11,027 bases of DNA from Bacteroidota bacterium (GCA_010027395.1 RGVD01000077.1:1-11027); one strand, 5' to 3'; numbered from the stretch's first letter, positions 1 to 6,563 are shown. Notes: a model not told the origin generated them from the letters alone. Translations and numbers: made by a program.

Positions 1-24
1 GACGCGAATATTCGCGTCTTTTTT
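1..24 (+). terminator. Intrinsic terminator of an upstream gene
   Basis: Bases 1-18 form a perfect palindrome, GACGCGAATATTCGCGTC, which can fold as a 6-bp GC-rich stem (GACGCG/CGCGTC) around AATATT. It is followed at once by six T (19-24). This is the classical Rho-independent terminator layout on the + strand, so it most likely ends a + strand gene lying before the window. The stem may extend left of base 1. The next start codon lies only 17 bases after the T-run. Confidence 0.8.
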
Positions 25-31
25 GTTTATT

Positions 32-39
32 TACATTTG
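32..39 (+). promoter_or_regulatory. Candidate -7 element (TACATTTG) for the DUF58 gene
   Basis: TACATTTG matches the Bacteroidota -7 consensus TAnnTTTG exactly and lies two bases before the TTG start at 42. No TTTG -33 element is seen at the expected 19-20 base spacing, where the terminator palindrome sits. If used, transcription would start about at the start codon, giving a leaderless or nearly leaderless mRNA. Confidence 0.35.
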
Positions 40-41
40 AA

Positions 42-947
42 TTGAAAAGTCAAATTTCAGAACAAGATTTATTACAAACTGGCAACCTTGAGTTTTTAGC
101 AAAACAGGTTGTTGAAGGTTTTATAACAGGAATGCATAAGAGTCCATTTCACGGATTTAGTGTTGAGTTTGCTGAGCATAGGCAATATAATACAGGTGAG
201 AGTATCAAGCATATTGATTGGAAGCTTTTTGCAAGAACCGAAAAACTTTATACAAAAAGGTTTGAAGAAGAAACGAATCTAAGGTGTCATATCATTATGG
301 ATCGGTCTTCATCTATGTATTTTCCTGAGGAAGGTTTTAATAAAATTAGATTTTCAGTATATGCCGCTGCTTCATTAATTTATTTGATGAAAAAGCAAAG
401 AGATGCCGTTGCTTTAAGTGTCTTTAGTGACGAGGTTGAATTCGTCTCTCAAGCTAAATCTAGCATGGTGCATGCCAAGATGTTATTTAATAAATTAGAA
501 CAGATTTTGGCAAGCCAACAAAAGAATGCCAATAGCAATATTTCAAAAGCCTTGCATCAAATTGCAGAAACCATTCACCAACGATCTTTGGTAATTGTAT
601 TTAGCGATTTTATGCAAAGTGGAAACGATGATTTGTTTGCTGCGCTGCAGCATCTAAAATACAATAAACATGAAGTTATTTTGTTTGATGTGAAAGATAA
701 AAATACAGAATTACAATTTGATTTTAAAAATAGACCCTACCAATTTATCGATAGTGAGACAGGTGAAAAATTAAAGCTACATCCAAATGCTGTTAAAGAT
801 AATTATTTGAAAGCACTTGAAGATTATGAGGCACAACTAAAATTAAAATGTACCCAATATCATATTGAATTGGTCAGAGCTGCGCTCTCAAATAACTTTT
901 CTCAGATTTTATTACCTTTTTTGATGAAAAGAAATAAAATAAAATAG
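42..947 (+). CDS. DUF58 family protein with von Willebrand A-like fold
   Basis: This 301-residue protein belongs to the DUF58 family, found in many bacteria and often beside MoxR-type AAA+ ATPases; its biochemical role is not established. The DUF58 signature lies at residues 45-78, including HRQYN, HIDWK, ART and the acidic FEEE. A vWA-like Rossmann domain follows, with a MIDAS-type DxSxS motif at D87-S89-S91 and a second acidic motif FSD at 187-189, which suggests metal binding. No signal peptide or clear membrane segment is visible, so a cytoplasmic location is inferred. The chosen start is TTG at 42; the first in-frame ATG encodes M31 and would cut into the conserved region (LAKQVVEGFITG before it). 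The frame stays open to base 1, so an earlier non-ATG start is possible. No MoxR or BatA/BatB partner is in view. The antitoxin gene begins 50 bases downstream. Confidence 0.85.
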   Translation: MKSQISEQDLLQTGNLEFLAKQVVEGFITGMHKSPFHGFSVEFAEHRQYNTGESIKHIDWKLFARTEKLYTKRFEEETNLRCHIIMDRSSSMYFPEEGFNKIRFSVYAAASLIYLMKKQRDAVALSVFSDEVEFVSQAKSSMVHAKMLFNKLEQILASQQKNANSNISKALHQIAETIHQRSLVIVFSDFMQSGNDDLFAALQHLKYNKHEVILFDVKDKNTELQFDFKNRPYQFIDSETGEKLKLHPNAVKDNYLKALEDYEAQLKLKCTQYHIELVRAALSNNFSQILLPFLMKRNKIK

Positions 948-980
948 CGACAAAAAATTTTTTTTTCGAGGAAATTGTCG
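948..980. repeat. Inverted repeat CGACAA-N21-TTGTCG, possible toxin-antitoxin operator
   Basis: CGACAA (948-953) is matched by its reverse complement TTGTCG (975-980), around a 21-base spacer holding an A6T9 run (952-966). The right arm ends exactly where the TAGGTTTG -7 element (981-988) begins. Xre-type antitoxins commonly bind inverted repeats over their own promoter, so an autoregulatory operator is a reasonable inference. Six-base arms are short and could occur by chance. Confidence 0.35.
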
Positions 981-988
981 TAGGTTTG
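981..988 (+). promoter_or_regulatory. Candidate -7 element (TAGGTTTG) for the toxin-antitoxin-ispE unit
   Basis: TAGGTTTG is an exact TAnnTTTG match, placed 9 bases before ATG 998. The -33 region is T-rich (958-966) but lacks a clean TTTG. If this is the promoter, the alternative TTG start at 986 lies inside the -7 element and cannot be in the transcript, which favours ATG 998. Confidence 0.45.
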
Positions 989-997
989 TGGGAGATT

Positions 998-1525
998 ATG
1001 GCAACAACATATAAATCAACTCGTAAAAAAAATAAAGAATTTACCCTCTCAGGGGCCGATCCCACTATTAGTTTGGTTGAAGATTTATCCTTGAAATACT
1101 ATACAGACTCAAGTAATTATCTTAAAGGAATGTTAGGTATTAATGCATCCATCAACAATGAAATGGATTACATTGATATTACTCGCAAAGGCCTAAAAAA
1201 AGATTCAGTTGTTAGGGTTTCTCAAAAGCTAGGTATATCACAAGAAAAAATGAGCAGCCTTCTGCATATGAGTGCTCGTACTTTTCAGAGGTTAAATGAT
1301 AACGAACCTCTTGATATTTACACCACAGAACAAACCATTGAAATGGCCAAAGTTATAGTTAAGGCTCATCAGGTGTTTGAAGATGAAGCCACTGCTATTC
1401 AGTGGCTCAAAAGCCCATTAAAGGTTTTGGGTGGGGTTTCACCCATTGATTTATTTGATACTAGTTTTGGTGTTCAAATGGTTTTGGATGTATTAGGCCG
1501 CATTGAGCAAGGTATATATTCGTAA
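998..1525 (+). CDS. Xre/MbcA/ParS-family antitoxin of a RES-type toxin-antitoxin module
   Basis: This 175-residue protein is the antitoxin of a type II RES/Xre module. It should neutralise the downstream RES toxin by binding it and should repress the operon through its DNA-binding domain. An Xre-like helix-turn-helix lies at about residues 64-101 (VSQKLGISQEKMSSLLHM then ARTFQRL). The C-terminal MbcA/ParS/Xre (DUF2384) toxin-binding domain follows, with the family hallmarks WL..P...LGG.SP, LFDTSFGVQMVLDVLGRIE and the terminal GIYS. The length is typical. I prefer ATG 998 (MATTYKSTRKK) over the in-frame TTG at 986, because the latter lies inside a perfect TAnnTTTG element; GGAG at 991-994 is a very close ribosome site. 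The toxin gene starts 2 bases after the stop, as expected for an antitoxin-first operon. Family recognition is strong; activity is inferred. Confidence 0.92.
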   Translation: MATTYKSTRKKNKEFTLSGADPTISLVEDLSLKYYTDSSNYLKGMLGINASINNEMDYIDITRKGLKKDSVVRVSQKLGISQEKMSSLLHMSARTFQRLNDNEPLDIYTTEQTIEMAKVIVKAHQVFEDEATAIQWLKSPLKVLGGVSPIDLFDTSFGVQMVLDVLGRIEQGIYS

Positions 1526-1527
1526 TT

Positions 1528-1986
1528 ATGTTGCTTTATCGATTTAGTAAGCTTGAATATATAAACGACATTAGTGGTAACGGAGCTAAGCTTTATGGAG
1601 GACGTTGGAATAGTAAAGGACAACCAATGCTATATACTTCTGAAAGTGTATCCTTAGCCTTGATAGAACTGCTTTGCAATTCGGGTAATGGATTTTCATT
1701 GAATAAAACAGGATTTGTAATTTTGGATATTCCAACAAGAAATACCATTATTGAACTGCAAAAAAATGAATTACCCTCAAATTGGCAGGCTTATCCATCA
1801 CCAGAGACCCTAAAAAAAATTGGGGATGTGTGGTTGCAAAATAAAAACTCATTGGCTTTGAAAGTACCATCAGCAGTGGTGGACGTAGAATATAATGTTT
1901 TGTTAAATCCATTGCACAAAGATTTTAATAAAGTAAAAGTGATAGGAGTGAAGCCTTATCAAATAGACAAAAGATTATTAGACTAA
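1528..1986 (+). CDS. RES-domain toxin (predicted NAD+-degrading)
   Basis: This 152-residue protein is a RES-domain toxin. Characterised members, such as mycobacterial MbcT and proteobacterial Res, deplete NAD+ in the cell and resemble ADP-ribosyltransferases. The residues that name the family can be placed: Arg26 in YGGRWNSKG, Glu47 in SLALIELL and Ser115 in LKVPSAVV. Tyr36 in the MLYTSES strand fits the NAD+ pocket. The C-terminal VEYNVLLNPLHKDF stretch is also typical. None of the expected key residues is missing and the length is normal, so the toxin looks intact. It is cytoplasmic and follows its antitoxin by 2 bases. Its TAA (1984-1986) directly abuts the ATG of ispE, so toxin and ispE are very probably on one mRNA and may be translationally coupled. 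Confidence 0.92.
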   Translation: MLLYRFSKLEYINDISGNGAKLYGGRWNSKGQPMLYTSESVSLALIELLCNSGNGFSLNKTGFVILDIPTRNTIIELQKNELPSNWQAYPSPETLKKIGDVWLQNKNSLALKVPSAVVDVEYNVLLNPLHKDFNKVKVIGVKPYQIDKRLLD

Positions 1987-2811
1987 ATGATAGCATTTCC
2001 GTGTTGTAAAATAAATTTAGGACTTCATGTAATAAACAAACGTGAGGATGGATTTCATAATTTGGAAACCATTTTTTATCCTGTGCAATGGTGCGATATG
2101 CTTGAAATTGTTGTGGATAATGAATCTTCGAGGGGTGAAGTGAAATTCATTTCAGATGGACTAACAATAGAGGGTAATGCTGATAATAATTTGGTAATAA
2201 AAGCTTATAAGTTATTGCACCAAGATTATGATTTGCCCGCTGTGAAAGTTTTTTTATATAAGAAAATACCAATGGGGGCTGGCTTGGGTGGGGGTAGCAG
2301 TGATGCAGCCTATGCACTTATACTTTTGAATGATTTGTTTTCTCTTCAATTGAAAAAAATTGAGTTGGAAAAATATGCTTCACAACTTGGTAGTGATTGC
2401 GCATACTTCATCAACCGAGGTTCTCAATTTGCCAGAGGAAGAGGAGAAATATTAGAGCCAATTAATCTGAACTTGAAGAATTATTTTTTGTGTTTGATAA
2501 ATCCTGATGTTCACGTTAGTACAGCTCAAGCTTTTTCAGGCGTAAAGAAAAGAGGAGATTCAAGTTCTTCACTTATCGAGTTAATTCACCTGCCAATGAA
2601 TAATTGGAAAAATGTTGTCCAAAATGATTTTGAAGAAAGTGTGTTTAAGATTTATCCCGAATTGGCTAATATAAAAAGCAAGCTCTATGATTTGGGTGCT
2701 GAGTATGCTGCTATGAGCGGTAGTGGCTCAACAATATTGGGTTTGTTTAAGGTATTACCAGACTTATCTGAAATGAAAAAGAATTATACTGTATTTTCTT
2801 GTGAGTTATAA
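1987..2811 (+). CDS. ispE: 4-diphosphocytidyl-2-C-methyl-D-erythritol kinase
   Basis: IspE phosphorylates the 2-hydroxyl of 4-diphosphocytidyl-2-C-methyl-D-erythritol with ATP, in the cytoplasmic MEP pathway to isoprenoid precursors. The 274-residue length is typical. All three GHMP-kinase motifs are present: the N-terminal substrate segment KINLGLHV (8-15, with Lys8 at the catalytic position), the ATP-binding PMGAGLGGGSSDAA (95-108), and MSGSGST (243-249) near the C-terminus. Asp137 in LGSDCAYF matches the catalytic aspartate. The ATG follows the toxin stop codon with no gap, and there is no obvious separate promoter or ribosome site, so expression probably depends on the toxin-antitoxin transcript. 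The gene converges with the ABC ATPase gene, leaving 5 bp between the stop codons and no room for a dedicated terminator. Confidence 0.95.
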   Translation: MIAFPCCKINLGLHVINKREDGFHNLETIFYPVQWCDMLEIVVDNESSRGEVKFISDGLTIEGNADNNLVIKAYKLLHQDYDLPAVKVFLYKKIPMGAGLGGGSSDAAYALILLNDLFSLQLKKIELEKYASQLGSDCAYFINRGSQFARGRGEILEPINLNLKNYFLCLINPDVHVSTAQAFSGVKKRGDSSSSLIELIHLPMNNWKNVVQNDFEESVFKIYPELANIKSKLYDLGAEYAAMSGSGSTILGLFKVLPDLSEMKKNYTVFSCEL

Positions 2812-2816
2812 TTTGA

Positions 2817-3503
2817 TTATTGCTCTGAATCGCTTTCAATCAAACCATCCCTTAATCTAACAATCCTCTTAGCCCGTTTAGCAATGTCTTCCTCGTGTGT
2901 AACGATAATTACGGTGTTTCCTTTTTGATGTATTTCTTCAAGTAAATCCATAATTTCATGGGAGGTTTTTGTGTCTAAATTTCCTGTTGGCTCATCTGCC
3001 AGGATAATAGCAGGTTGATTTACCAATGCCCTAGCTATAGCCACACGTTGTCTTTGTCCTCCTGATAACTCGTTTGGTTTATGTTCCATTCTGTCACCAA
3101 GACCCACACTCGCAAGTGCTTTTGCTGCTTTTTCGCTGCGTTCTTTTTTACTTATACCTGCGTATACCAAAGGCAACGCCACATTGTCTAGAGAGGTGTT
3201 TCTAGCCAATAGGTTAAAGGTCTGAAAAATGAAGCCAATTTCTTTGTTTCTTATCTCGGCCAATTCATTGTCAGACATATTGCTCACATCGGTACCATTT
3301 AATTTGTAGCTTCCGCGTGAAGGTGTATCAAGGCAACCTAAAATATTCATCAAAGTTGATTTGCCAGAACCAGATGGTCCCATCAAGGCTACATATTCAC
3401 CTTTGTTTATTTGCAAATCCACGGACAGGAGCGCATTAACTTCCTGCGTTCCTATTCGGTAGGTTTTTCCTATTTTTTGTATATCGATTACGTTTTGATC
3501 CAT
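2817..3503 (-). CDS. ABC transporter ATP-binding protein, LolD/MacB type
   Basis: This 228-residue ATPase would power an ABC complex of the LolD/MacB (FtsE-like) group, which acts on lipoproteins, peptides or envelope stress rather than classical import. All nucleotide-binding motifs are intact: Walker A GPSGSGKST (42-50), Q-loop Gln94 in FIFQTFNLL, signature LSGGQ (146-150), Walker B with D170-E171 in IILADEPTGNLD, and switch His203. The NILGCLD and EPTGNLD contexts are typical of this subgroup. No permease lies in the window, so the substrate is unknown; the partner must be encoded elsewhere. It lies 61 bases downstream of gatC on the same strand, and could be the last gene of the pyrE-plsC-gatC unit or have its own promoter (TACATTGC, close to the -7 consensus, lies 3 bases before the ATG). 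A lolD symbol is possible but not justified without the permease. Confidence 0.9.
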   Translation of the reverse strand: MDQNVIDIQKIGKTYRIGTQEVNALLSVDLQINKGEYVALMGPSGSGKSTLMNILGCLDTPSRGSYKLNGTDVSNMSDNELAEIRNKEIGFIFQTFNLLARNTSLDNVALPLVYAGISKKERSEKAAKALASVGLGDRMEHKPNELSGGQRQRVAIARALVNQPAIILADEPTGNLDTKTSHEIMDLLEEIHQKGNTVIIVTHEEDIAKRAKRIVRLRDGLIESDSEQ

Positions 3504-3523
3504 GATGCAATGTAGCTGTTAGA

Positions 3524-3540
3524 TAATGAGGCCTAATGAG
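3524..3540. repeat. Direct repeat TAATGAG-GCC-TAATGAG upstream of the ABC ATPase gene
   Basis: Two identical 7-base copies (3524-3530 and 3534-3540) are separated by GCC, giving a 10-base period, about one helical turn. They sit 21-37 bases before the ATG of the ABC gene on the other strand. The spacing would suit a dimeric regulator on one face of DNA, but the repeat is short and AT-rich, so chance is a fair alternative. Confidence 0.2.
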
Positions 3541-3564
3541 TTTTATTTGAATGGTAATTTAGCC

Positions 3565-3855
3565 TTATTTATCCAATACTTTTGGGACACGAAAATAATC
3601 AGAGTCTTTAGCTGGCGCATTAAGAAGGGCTTCTTGCTTACTGGTGTTTTGTATCACCACATCTTCTCTAAGTCTATTAACTTCATCAGTCATGAAAATT
3701 AGTGGTTCAACATTGTCCGTATTTACTTCGTTTAATTTTTCGAAATAAGAGATAATGCTATTCAAGTCTTTTTTCAAACTTTCCTTCTCTATTATACTGA
3801 ATTCTAGCTTGGCTAATTCGGCTAACCTATCTATTGTTTCGTTATTGATATCCAT
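3565..3855 (-). CDS. gatC: Asp-tRNA(Asn)/Glu-tRNA(Gln) amidotransferase subunit C
   Basis: GatC is the small subunit of the GatCAB amidotransferase, which converts misacylated Glu-tRNA(Gln) and/or Asp-tRNA(Asn) to the correct amide form. It wraps around GatA and stabilises the GatA-GatB complex in the cytoplasm. The 96-residue length is standard. Recognisable parts are the N-terminal helical segment IDRLAELAKLEFS (8-20), the linker NVEPL (48-52), LREDV (62-66) and the C-terminal DYFRVPKVL (86-94). The start codon lies inside the end of the acyltransferase gene (14-base overlap, 3842-3855), so the two are probably translationally coupled. gatA and gatB are not in the window, so the subunit genes are dispersed. 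Confidence 0.93.
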   Translation of the reverse strand: MDINNETIDRLAELAKLEFSIIEKESLKKDLNSIISYFEKLNEVNTDNVEPLIFMTDEVNRLREDVVIQNTSKQEALLNAPAKDSDYFRVPKVLDK

Positions 3856-4588
3856 GTTCTTTTAATTTATTGTTGATGATGTTGTAAACTTGGTCCTTTA
3901 ATGTATCCAAGTCATTTAGTGTCATACCTTTTGTTGATATGGGTTTGTGAATATATTGAATGACTTTTCCCGGTTGACCTTCAAATACACCTTGATCTGG
4001 TAGCACGATGTGGTTACCCAATATAGTAACTGGTAAAATGTCAACCTGCGTTTCTATGGCAAGTCTGAAGGGACCGTCTTTAAATTTTATTAATTTCGGT
4101 GTTTGATTTGAAATAGTTCCTTCTGGAAAGATGACCATACTTCTTCCATTTTCTATGCACTTGACGGTTTTAAGGTATGCCTCAGCGGCTCTTCTCACAT
4201 TTTTTCTATCCACTGCAATGTCGATTGTTCTGAACCAAATACCGAAAAGTGGAATTTTTTCAAGTTCTGCTTTCGCCAAAAAACTAAAATCTAATTGATT
4301 TAATTTTACTGTAAGGGTTATTATATCGAGCTGTGAGGTGTGATTAGGAGTAATAACGTATGATTTACTCGAATCAATTGGTACCTCATAAATTTGCTTT
4401 ACACGAATGAATCCTGTTATTAACAAGAATTTCCCCCAAACCCTCCGAATTCTGTGACCCCAAGTATATCTTTTAGGGTTGCTAAGTGTGTAATAAATGC
4501 CTGGGTATAGAATTAAAAACATAACTAAGGTGCATAGTCCAAACCATGCCGCATAGAGAGTCTTTAATGGATTTTTGCTTATTTTCAC
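3842..4588 (-). CDS. 1-acyl-sn-glycerol-3-phosphate acyltransferase (PlsC-type)
   Basis: This 248-residue membrane-bound acyltransferase belongs to the PlsC/LPLAT family, which adds the second acyl chain to lysophosphatidic acid to make phosphatidic acid for phospholipids. The catalytic HX4D motif is NHTSQLD (His83, Asp88) and the phosphate-binding motif is FPEGT (154-158). The context RKNVRRAAEAY (128-138) and the downstream LPVTILGNH (185-193) also fit. One hydrophobic segment at about residues 11-32 should anchor it to the inner membrane. The gene starts 17 bases after pyrE and overlaps gatC by 14 bases, so it lies in a housekeeping operon. Paralogues acting on other acyl acceptors such as ornithine lipids share these motifs, so the exact acceptor is inferred. 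Confidence 0.88.
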   Translation of the reverse strand: MKISKNPLKTLYAAWFGLCTLVMFLILYPGIYYTLSNPKRYTWGHRIRRVWGKFLLITGFIRVKQIYEVPIDSSKSYVITPNHTSQLDIITLTVKLNQLDFSFLAKAELEKIPLFGIWFRTIDIAVDRKNVRRAAEAYLKTVKCIENGRSMVIFPEGTISNQTPKLIKFKDGPFRLAIETQVDILPVTILGNHIVLPDQGVFEGQPGKVIQYIHKPISTKGMTLNDLDTLKDQVYNIINNKLKEHGYQ

Positions 4589-4604
4589 TTGATACCTTTT
4601 TCTT

Positions 4605-5246
4605 TTATTGTCCCCATTCAGATGGATTTTTTCTCCATTCTGCCAACAATTCCAATTGATTTTCTTTTACAATATTATTAGTAACAGCAACACTGATAAG
4701 GGTGTTATAGTTGCACAACGATACATACTCACAATTGGCATCAGCAAAAGCCCTAACAGCTTCGTCAAAGCCATAAGTGAAAATACTTGCCATACCAATC
4801 ACATCTGCACCAAAATCTCTCAATGAGTTGACGGCTTGTAAACTACTTTTACCTGTGCTTACTAAATCTTCAATTACTAAAACTTTTTGTCCTTGTTTGA
4901 TATCACCTTCAACTTGTTTTGCCATCCCATGCTTTTTGGCTTCAGAGCGCACATAACCAAAAGGTAATGATAATTCGTCCGCAACTAAAACACCTGGAGC
5001 AATACCTGCAGTAGCTACTCCAACAATGGCTTCAGCTTGAGGAAATTTAGTTATTATTAAGCGGGCAAGTTCTTTTTTTATAAAATTTCTCACTTCAGGG
5101 TGTGATAGCGATAGTCGGTTATCGCTATAAATCGGACTTTTCCAACCACTAGCCCATGTAAATGGATTTTCGGGTTGAAGTTTAATCGCGTTTATTTGTA
5201 ACAAATATTCTGCTATTTTTGCCGATACAGATTTACTTACTTCCAT
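4605..5246 (-). CDS. pyrE: Orotate phosphoribosyltransferase
   Basis: PyrE joins orotate to PRPP to make orotidine 5'-monophosphate in pyrimidine synthesis. The PRPP-binding motif VLVIEDLVSTGKSS lies at residues 122-135, numbered from the ATG chosen here. The flexible catalytic loop RSEAKKHGMAKQ is at 100-111. The N-terminal FTWASGWKSPIYSDNR substrate region and the AIVGVATAGI strand are also characteristic. The 213-residue length is normal. A TTG at 5255 in the same frame would add three residues, but it lies inside a perfect TACATTTG -7 element and abuts the start codon of the divergent NUDIX gene, so ATG 5246 is preferred. pyrE appears to be the first gene of a leftward operon with the acyltransferase and gatC. 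Confidence 0.95.
   Translation of the reverse strand: MEVSKSVSAKIAEYLLQINAIKLQPENPFTWASGWKSPIYSDNRLSLSHPEVRNFIKKELARLIITKFPQAEAIVGVATAGIAPGVLVADELSLPFGYVRSEAKKHGMAKQVEGDIKQGQKVLVIEDLVSTGKSSLQAVNSLRDFGADVIGMASIFTYGFDEAVRAFADANCEYVSLCNYNTLISVAVTNNIVKENQLELLAEWRKNPSEWGQ
5191..5221 (+). promoter_or_regulatory. Candidate promoter of the NUDIX gene inside pyrE
   Basis: TATTTTTG (5214-5221) matches TAnnTTTG exactly. TTTA (5191-5194) lies 19 bases upstream as a one-mismatch -33 element. The predicted leader is about 30 bases to ATG 5256. The site lies wholly within the 5' end of pyrE on the other strand. Confidence 0.35.
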
Positions 5247-5252
5247 ATTCAG

Positions 5253-5260
5253 CAAATGTA
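5253..5260 (-). promoter_or_regulatory. Candidate -7 element (TACATTTG) for pyrE, overlapping the NUDIX start codon
   Basis: Read on the - strand, bases 5260-5253 give TACATTTG, a perfect TAnnTTTG, six bases before the pyrE ATG. The NUDIX ATG (5256-5258) lies within it. A 13-base word, TTATACATTTGCT, is shared with the thiolase promoter. No TTTG -33 element is seen at the right spacing, and the leader would be only a few bases long. Confidence 0.3.
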
Positions 5261-5855
5261 TAAAATTTTTATAAACGATAAGCCCCTAATATTTACCAAA
5301 AGTCGAATAACCAATGGTATTTATGCTTCATTGCCCATACATAGCTTTTCATCTCAAGCACTTATGGCTATTGTAAGAGAGGTGGAGGAACTTCATCATA
5401 AAGGAGCTGCTATTATTTGTGATGACGTTGAATTTGCATGGAATGAATTTAATCAGCATTTTAAATCAATAGTGGCAGCAGGAGGTTTGGTTTATAATAG
5501 TGAAGGACAACTTTTACTTATTAAACGGCTTGAAAAATGGGATTTGCCAAAGGGCAAAATTGATGCAGGTGAGACCATTGAAGAAGCCGCTATTCGGGAG
5601 GTAGAGGAAGAATGTGGAATTAACCAATTAAGTATTATTCGTAAAGTTACAACTAGTTATCATTCTTACAAATTACACGGTCACAGGTTTATAAAAGTTA
5701 CACATTGGTTTGAAATGAAATCACTTTTCAAAGGAACCCTAATTCCGCAAGCTGAGGAGAGCATTACTGAAGCCATTTGGGCAAATTTTTCAGACATTAA
5801 TCTTATGGAATTAGATACATACACCTCCATAAGAGACATATTGTTAGAAATTTAG
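5256..5855 (+). CDS. NUDIX hydrolase with N-terminal extension
   Basis: This 199-residue protein hydrolyses a nucleoside-diphosphate-linked substrate that cannot be named from sequence. The NUDIX box GX5EX7REUXEEXGU is complete at residues 100-122: Gly100, Glu106 and REVEEECGI at 114-122. It is preceded by the usual strand AAGGLVYNSEGQLLLIKR (74-91) and WDLPKGK. Residues 1-70 form an extension starting MYKIFINDKPLIF, which I recall from Bacteroidota NUDIX proteins and whose role I do not know. The ATG at 5256 lies 9 bp from the pyrE ATG, which faces the other way. A divergent pyrE/NUDIX arrangement hints at shared regulation in nucleotide metabolism. The stop codon overlaps that of the VIT gene by 4 bases (5852-5855), tail to tail. 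Confidence 0.9.
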   Translation: MYKIFINDKPLIFTKSRITNGIYASLPIHSFSSQALMAIVREVEELHHKGAAIICDDVEFAWNEFNQHFKSIVAAGGLVYNSEGQLLLIKRLEKWDLPKGKIDAGETIEEAAIREVEEECGINQLSIIRKVTTSYHSYKLHGHRFIKVTHWFEMKSLFKGTLIPQAEESITEAIWANFSDINLMELDTYTSIRDILLEI

Positions 5856-6544
5856 TTTATCCAATTAGCGACTAAATAAGCTGAACTTGCTGCTAGTGCC
5901 CCGATAAACAAGATTTTAATGGCTCCCTGCAAGGGTGGTTGACCAATTATTTTAGTTTTGAAATATCCGAAAATAAATAGACATACAGCAGTTACAATGC
6001 AAGAGTAGAAAAATCCATCTTGGGAGTTAGATGTAAACAAAGGGAAATAGCTCGACAGAGGAACTATTCCTCCTACAATATAAGACAAACCAATAGTTAA
6101 AGCACTTTGTCGAGCCCTGTTAATATCTGGTTTTTCAAGGCCAAGTTCAAATCGCATCATAAAATTCACCCATTTGTCTTTGTCTTTCGCTAATTCTTCA
6201 ACAATCAAATGCTGTGATTCTGGACTTAAACCATATTCTTCAAATACTTCACGTACTTCTTCTCGCTCTTTTTCAGGAAAAAGTTCAACCTCTTCATATT
6301 CTCGCTTTAGTTCACTATCGTAATGATCTATTTCCGTTTTACCTGCTAAATACCCTCCTAGGCCCATTGCTATAGAGCCAGCAATGATTTCAGCCATACC
6401 AGCTGTTACAATAATTCCGTTTCCTTGCGCTGCTCCAGTTAATCCTGCTGCTAGTGCAAAAGGAACTGTAAGACCGTCACTCATGCCAATTACAATATCG
6501 CGAACAATTTCGCTACCTCCAAAATGTTTTTCTTCGTGACTCAT
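5852..6544 (-). CDS. VIT1/CCC1-family transporter (iron/manganese)
   Basis: This 230-residue integral membrane protein belongs to the VIT1/CCC1 family, known for moving Fe2+ or Mn2+ out of the cytosol. Five hydrophobic segments are visible: about 15-37 (with GMSDGL), 43-67, 147-166, 177-196 and 208-228. The first segment carries Asp23 and the second Met60, at the positions expected of the metal path. A charged, glutamate-rich cytoplasmic domain lies between segments 2 and 3 (about 70-140), including EKEREEVREVFEEYG and MMRFE (129-133). This matches the helical metal-binding domain of plant VIT1, with its paired methionines and glutamate. A good -33/-7 promoter precedes it, so it need not be co-transcribed with the aminotransferase gene 57 bases upstream. 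Physiological role, probably metal detoxification, is inferred. Confidence 0.88.
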   Translation of the reverse strand: MSHEEKHFGGSEIVRDIVIGMSDGLTVPFALAAGLTGAAQGNGIIVTAGMAEIIAGSIAMGLGGYLAGKTEIDHYDSELKREYEEVELFPEKEREEVREVFEEYGLSPESQHLIVEELAKDKDKWVNFMMRFELGLEKPDINRARQSALTIGLSYIVGGIVPLSSYFPLFTSNSQDGFFYSCIVTAVCLFIFGYFKTKIIGQPPLQGAIKILFIGALAASSAYLVANWIN

Positions 6545-6563
6545 GTTTAAAACGATAATAAAT

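Noticed and set aside
986..997. TTG 986 as the antitoxin start, adding four residues.
   Set aside because: It falls inside a perfect TAnnTTTG -7 element, so it is unlikely to be in the mRNA; ATG 998 starts a normal-length antitoxin.
874..1065. A 63-codon frame on the - strand across the DUF58/antitoxin junction.
   Set aside because: It overlaps two well-supported genes and the promoter between them, contains low-complexity Lys/Phe runs from the A6T9 tract, and has no recognisable features.
4608..4826. A 72-codon + strand frame antisense to the 3' end of pyrE.
   Set aside because: pyrE is certain here; the antisense translation shows no domain and has no promoter or ribosome site.
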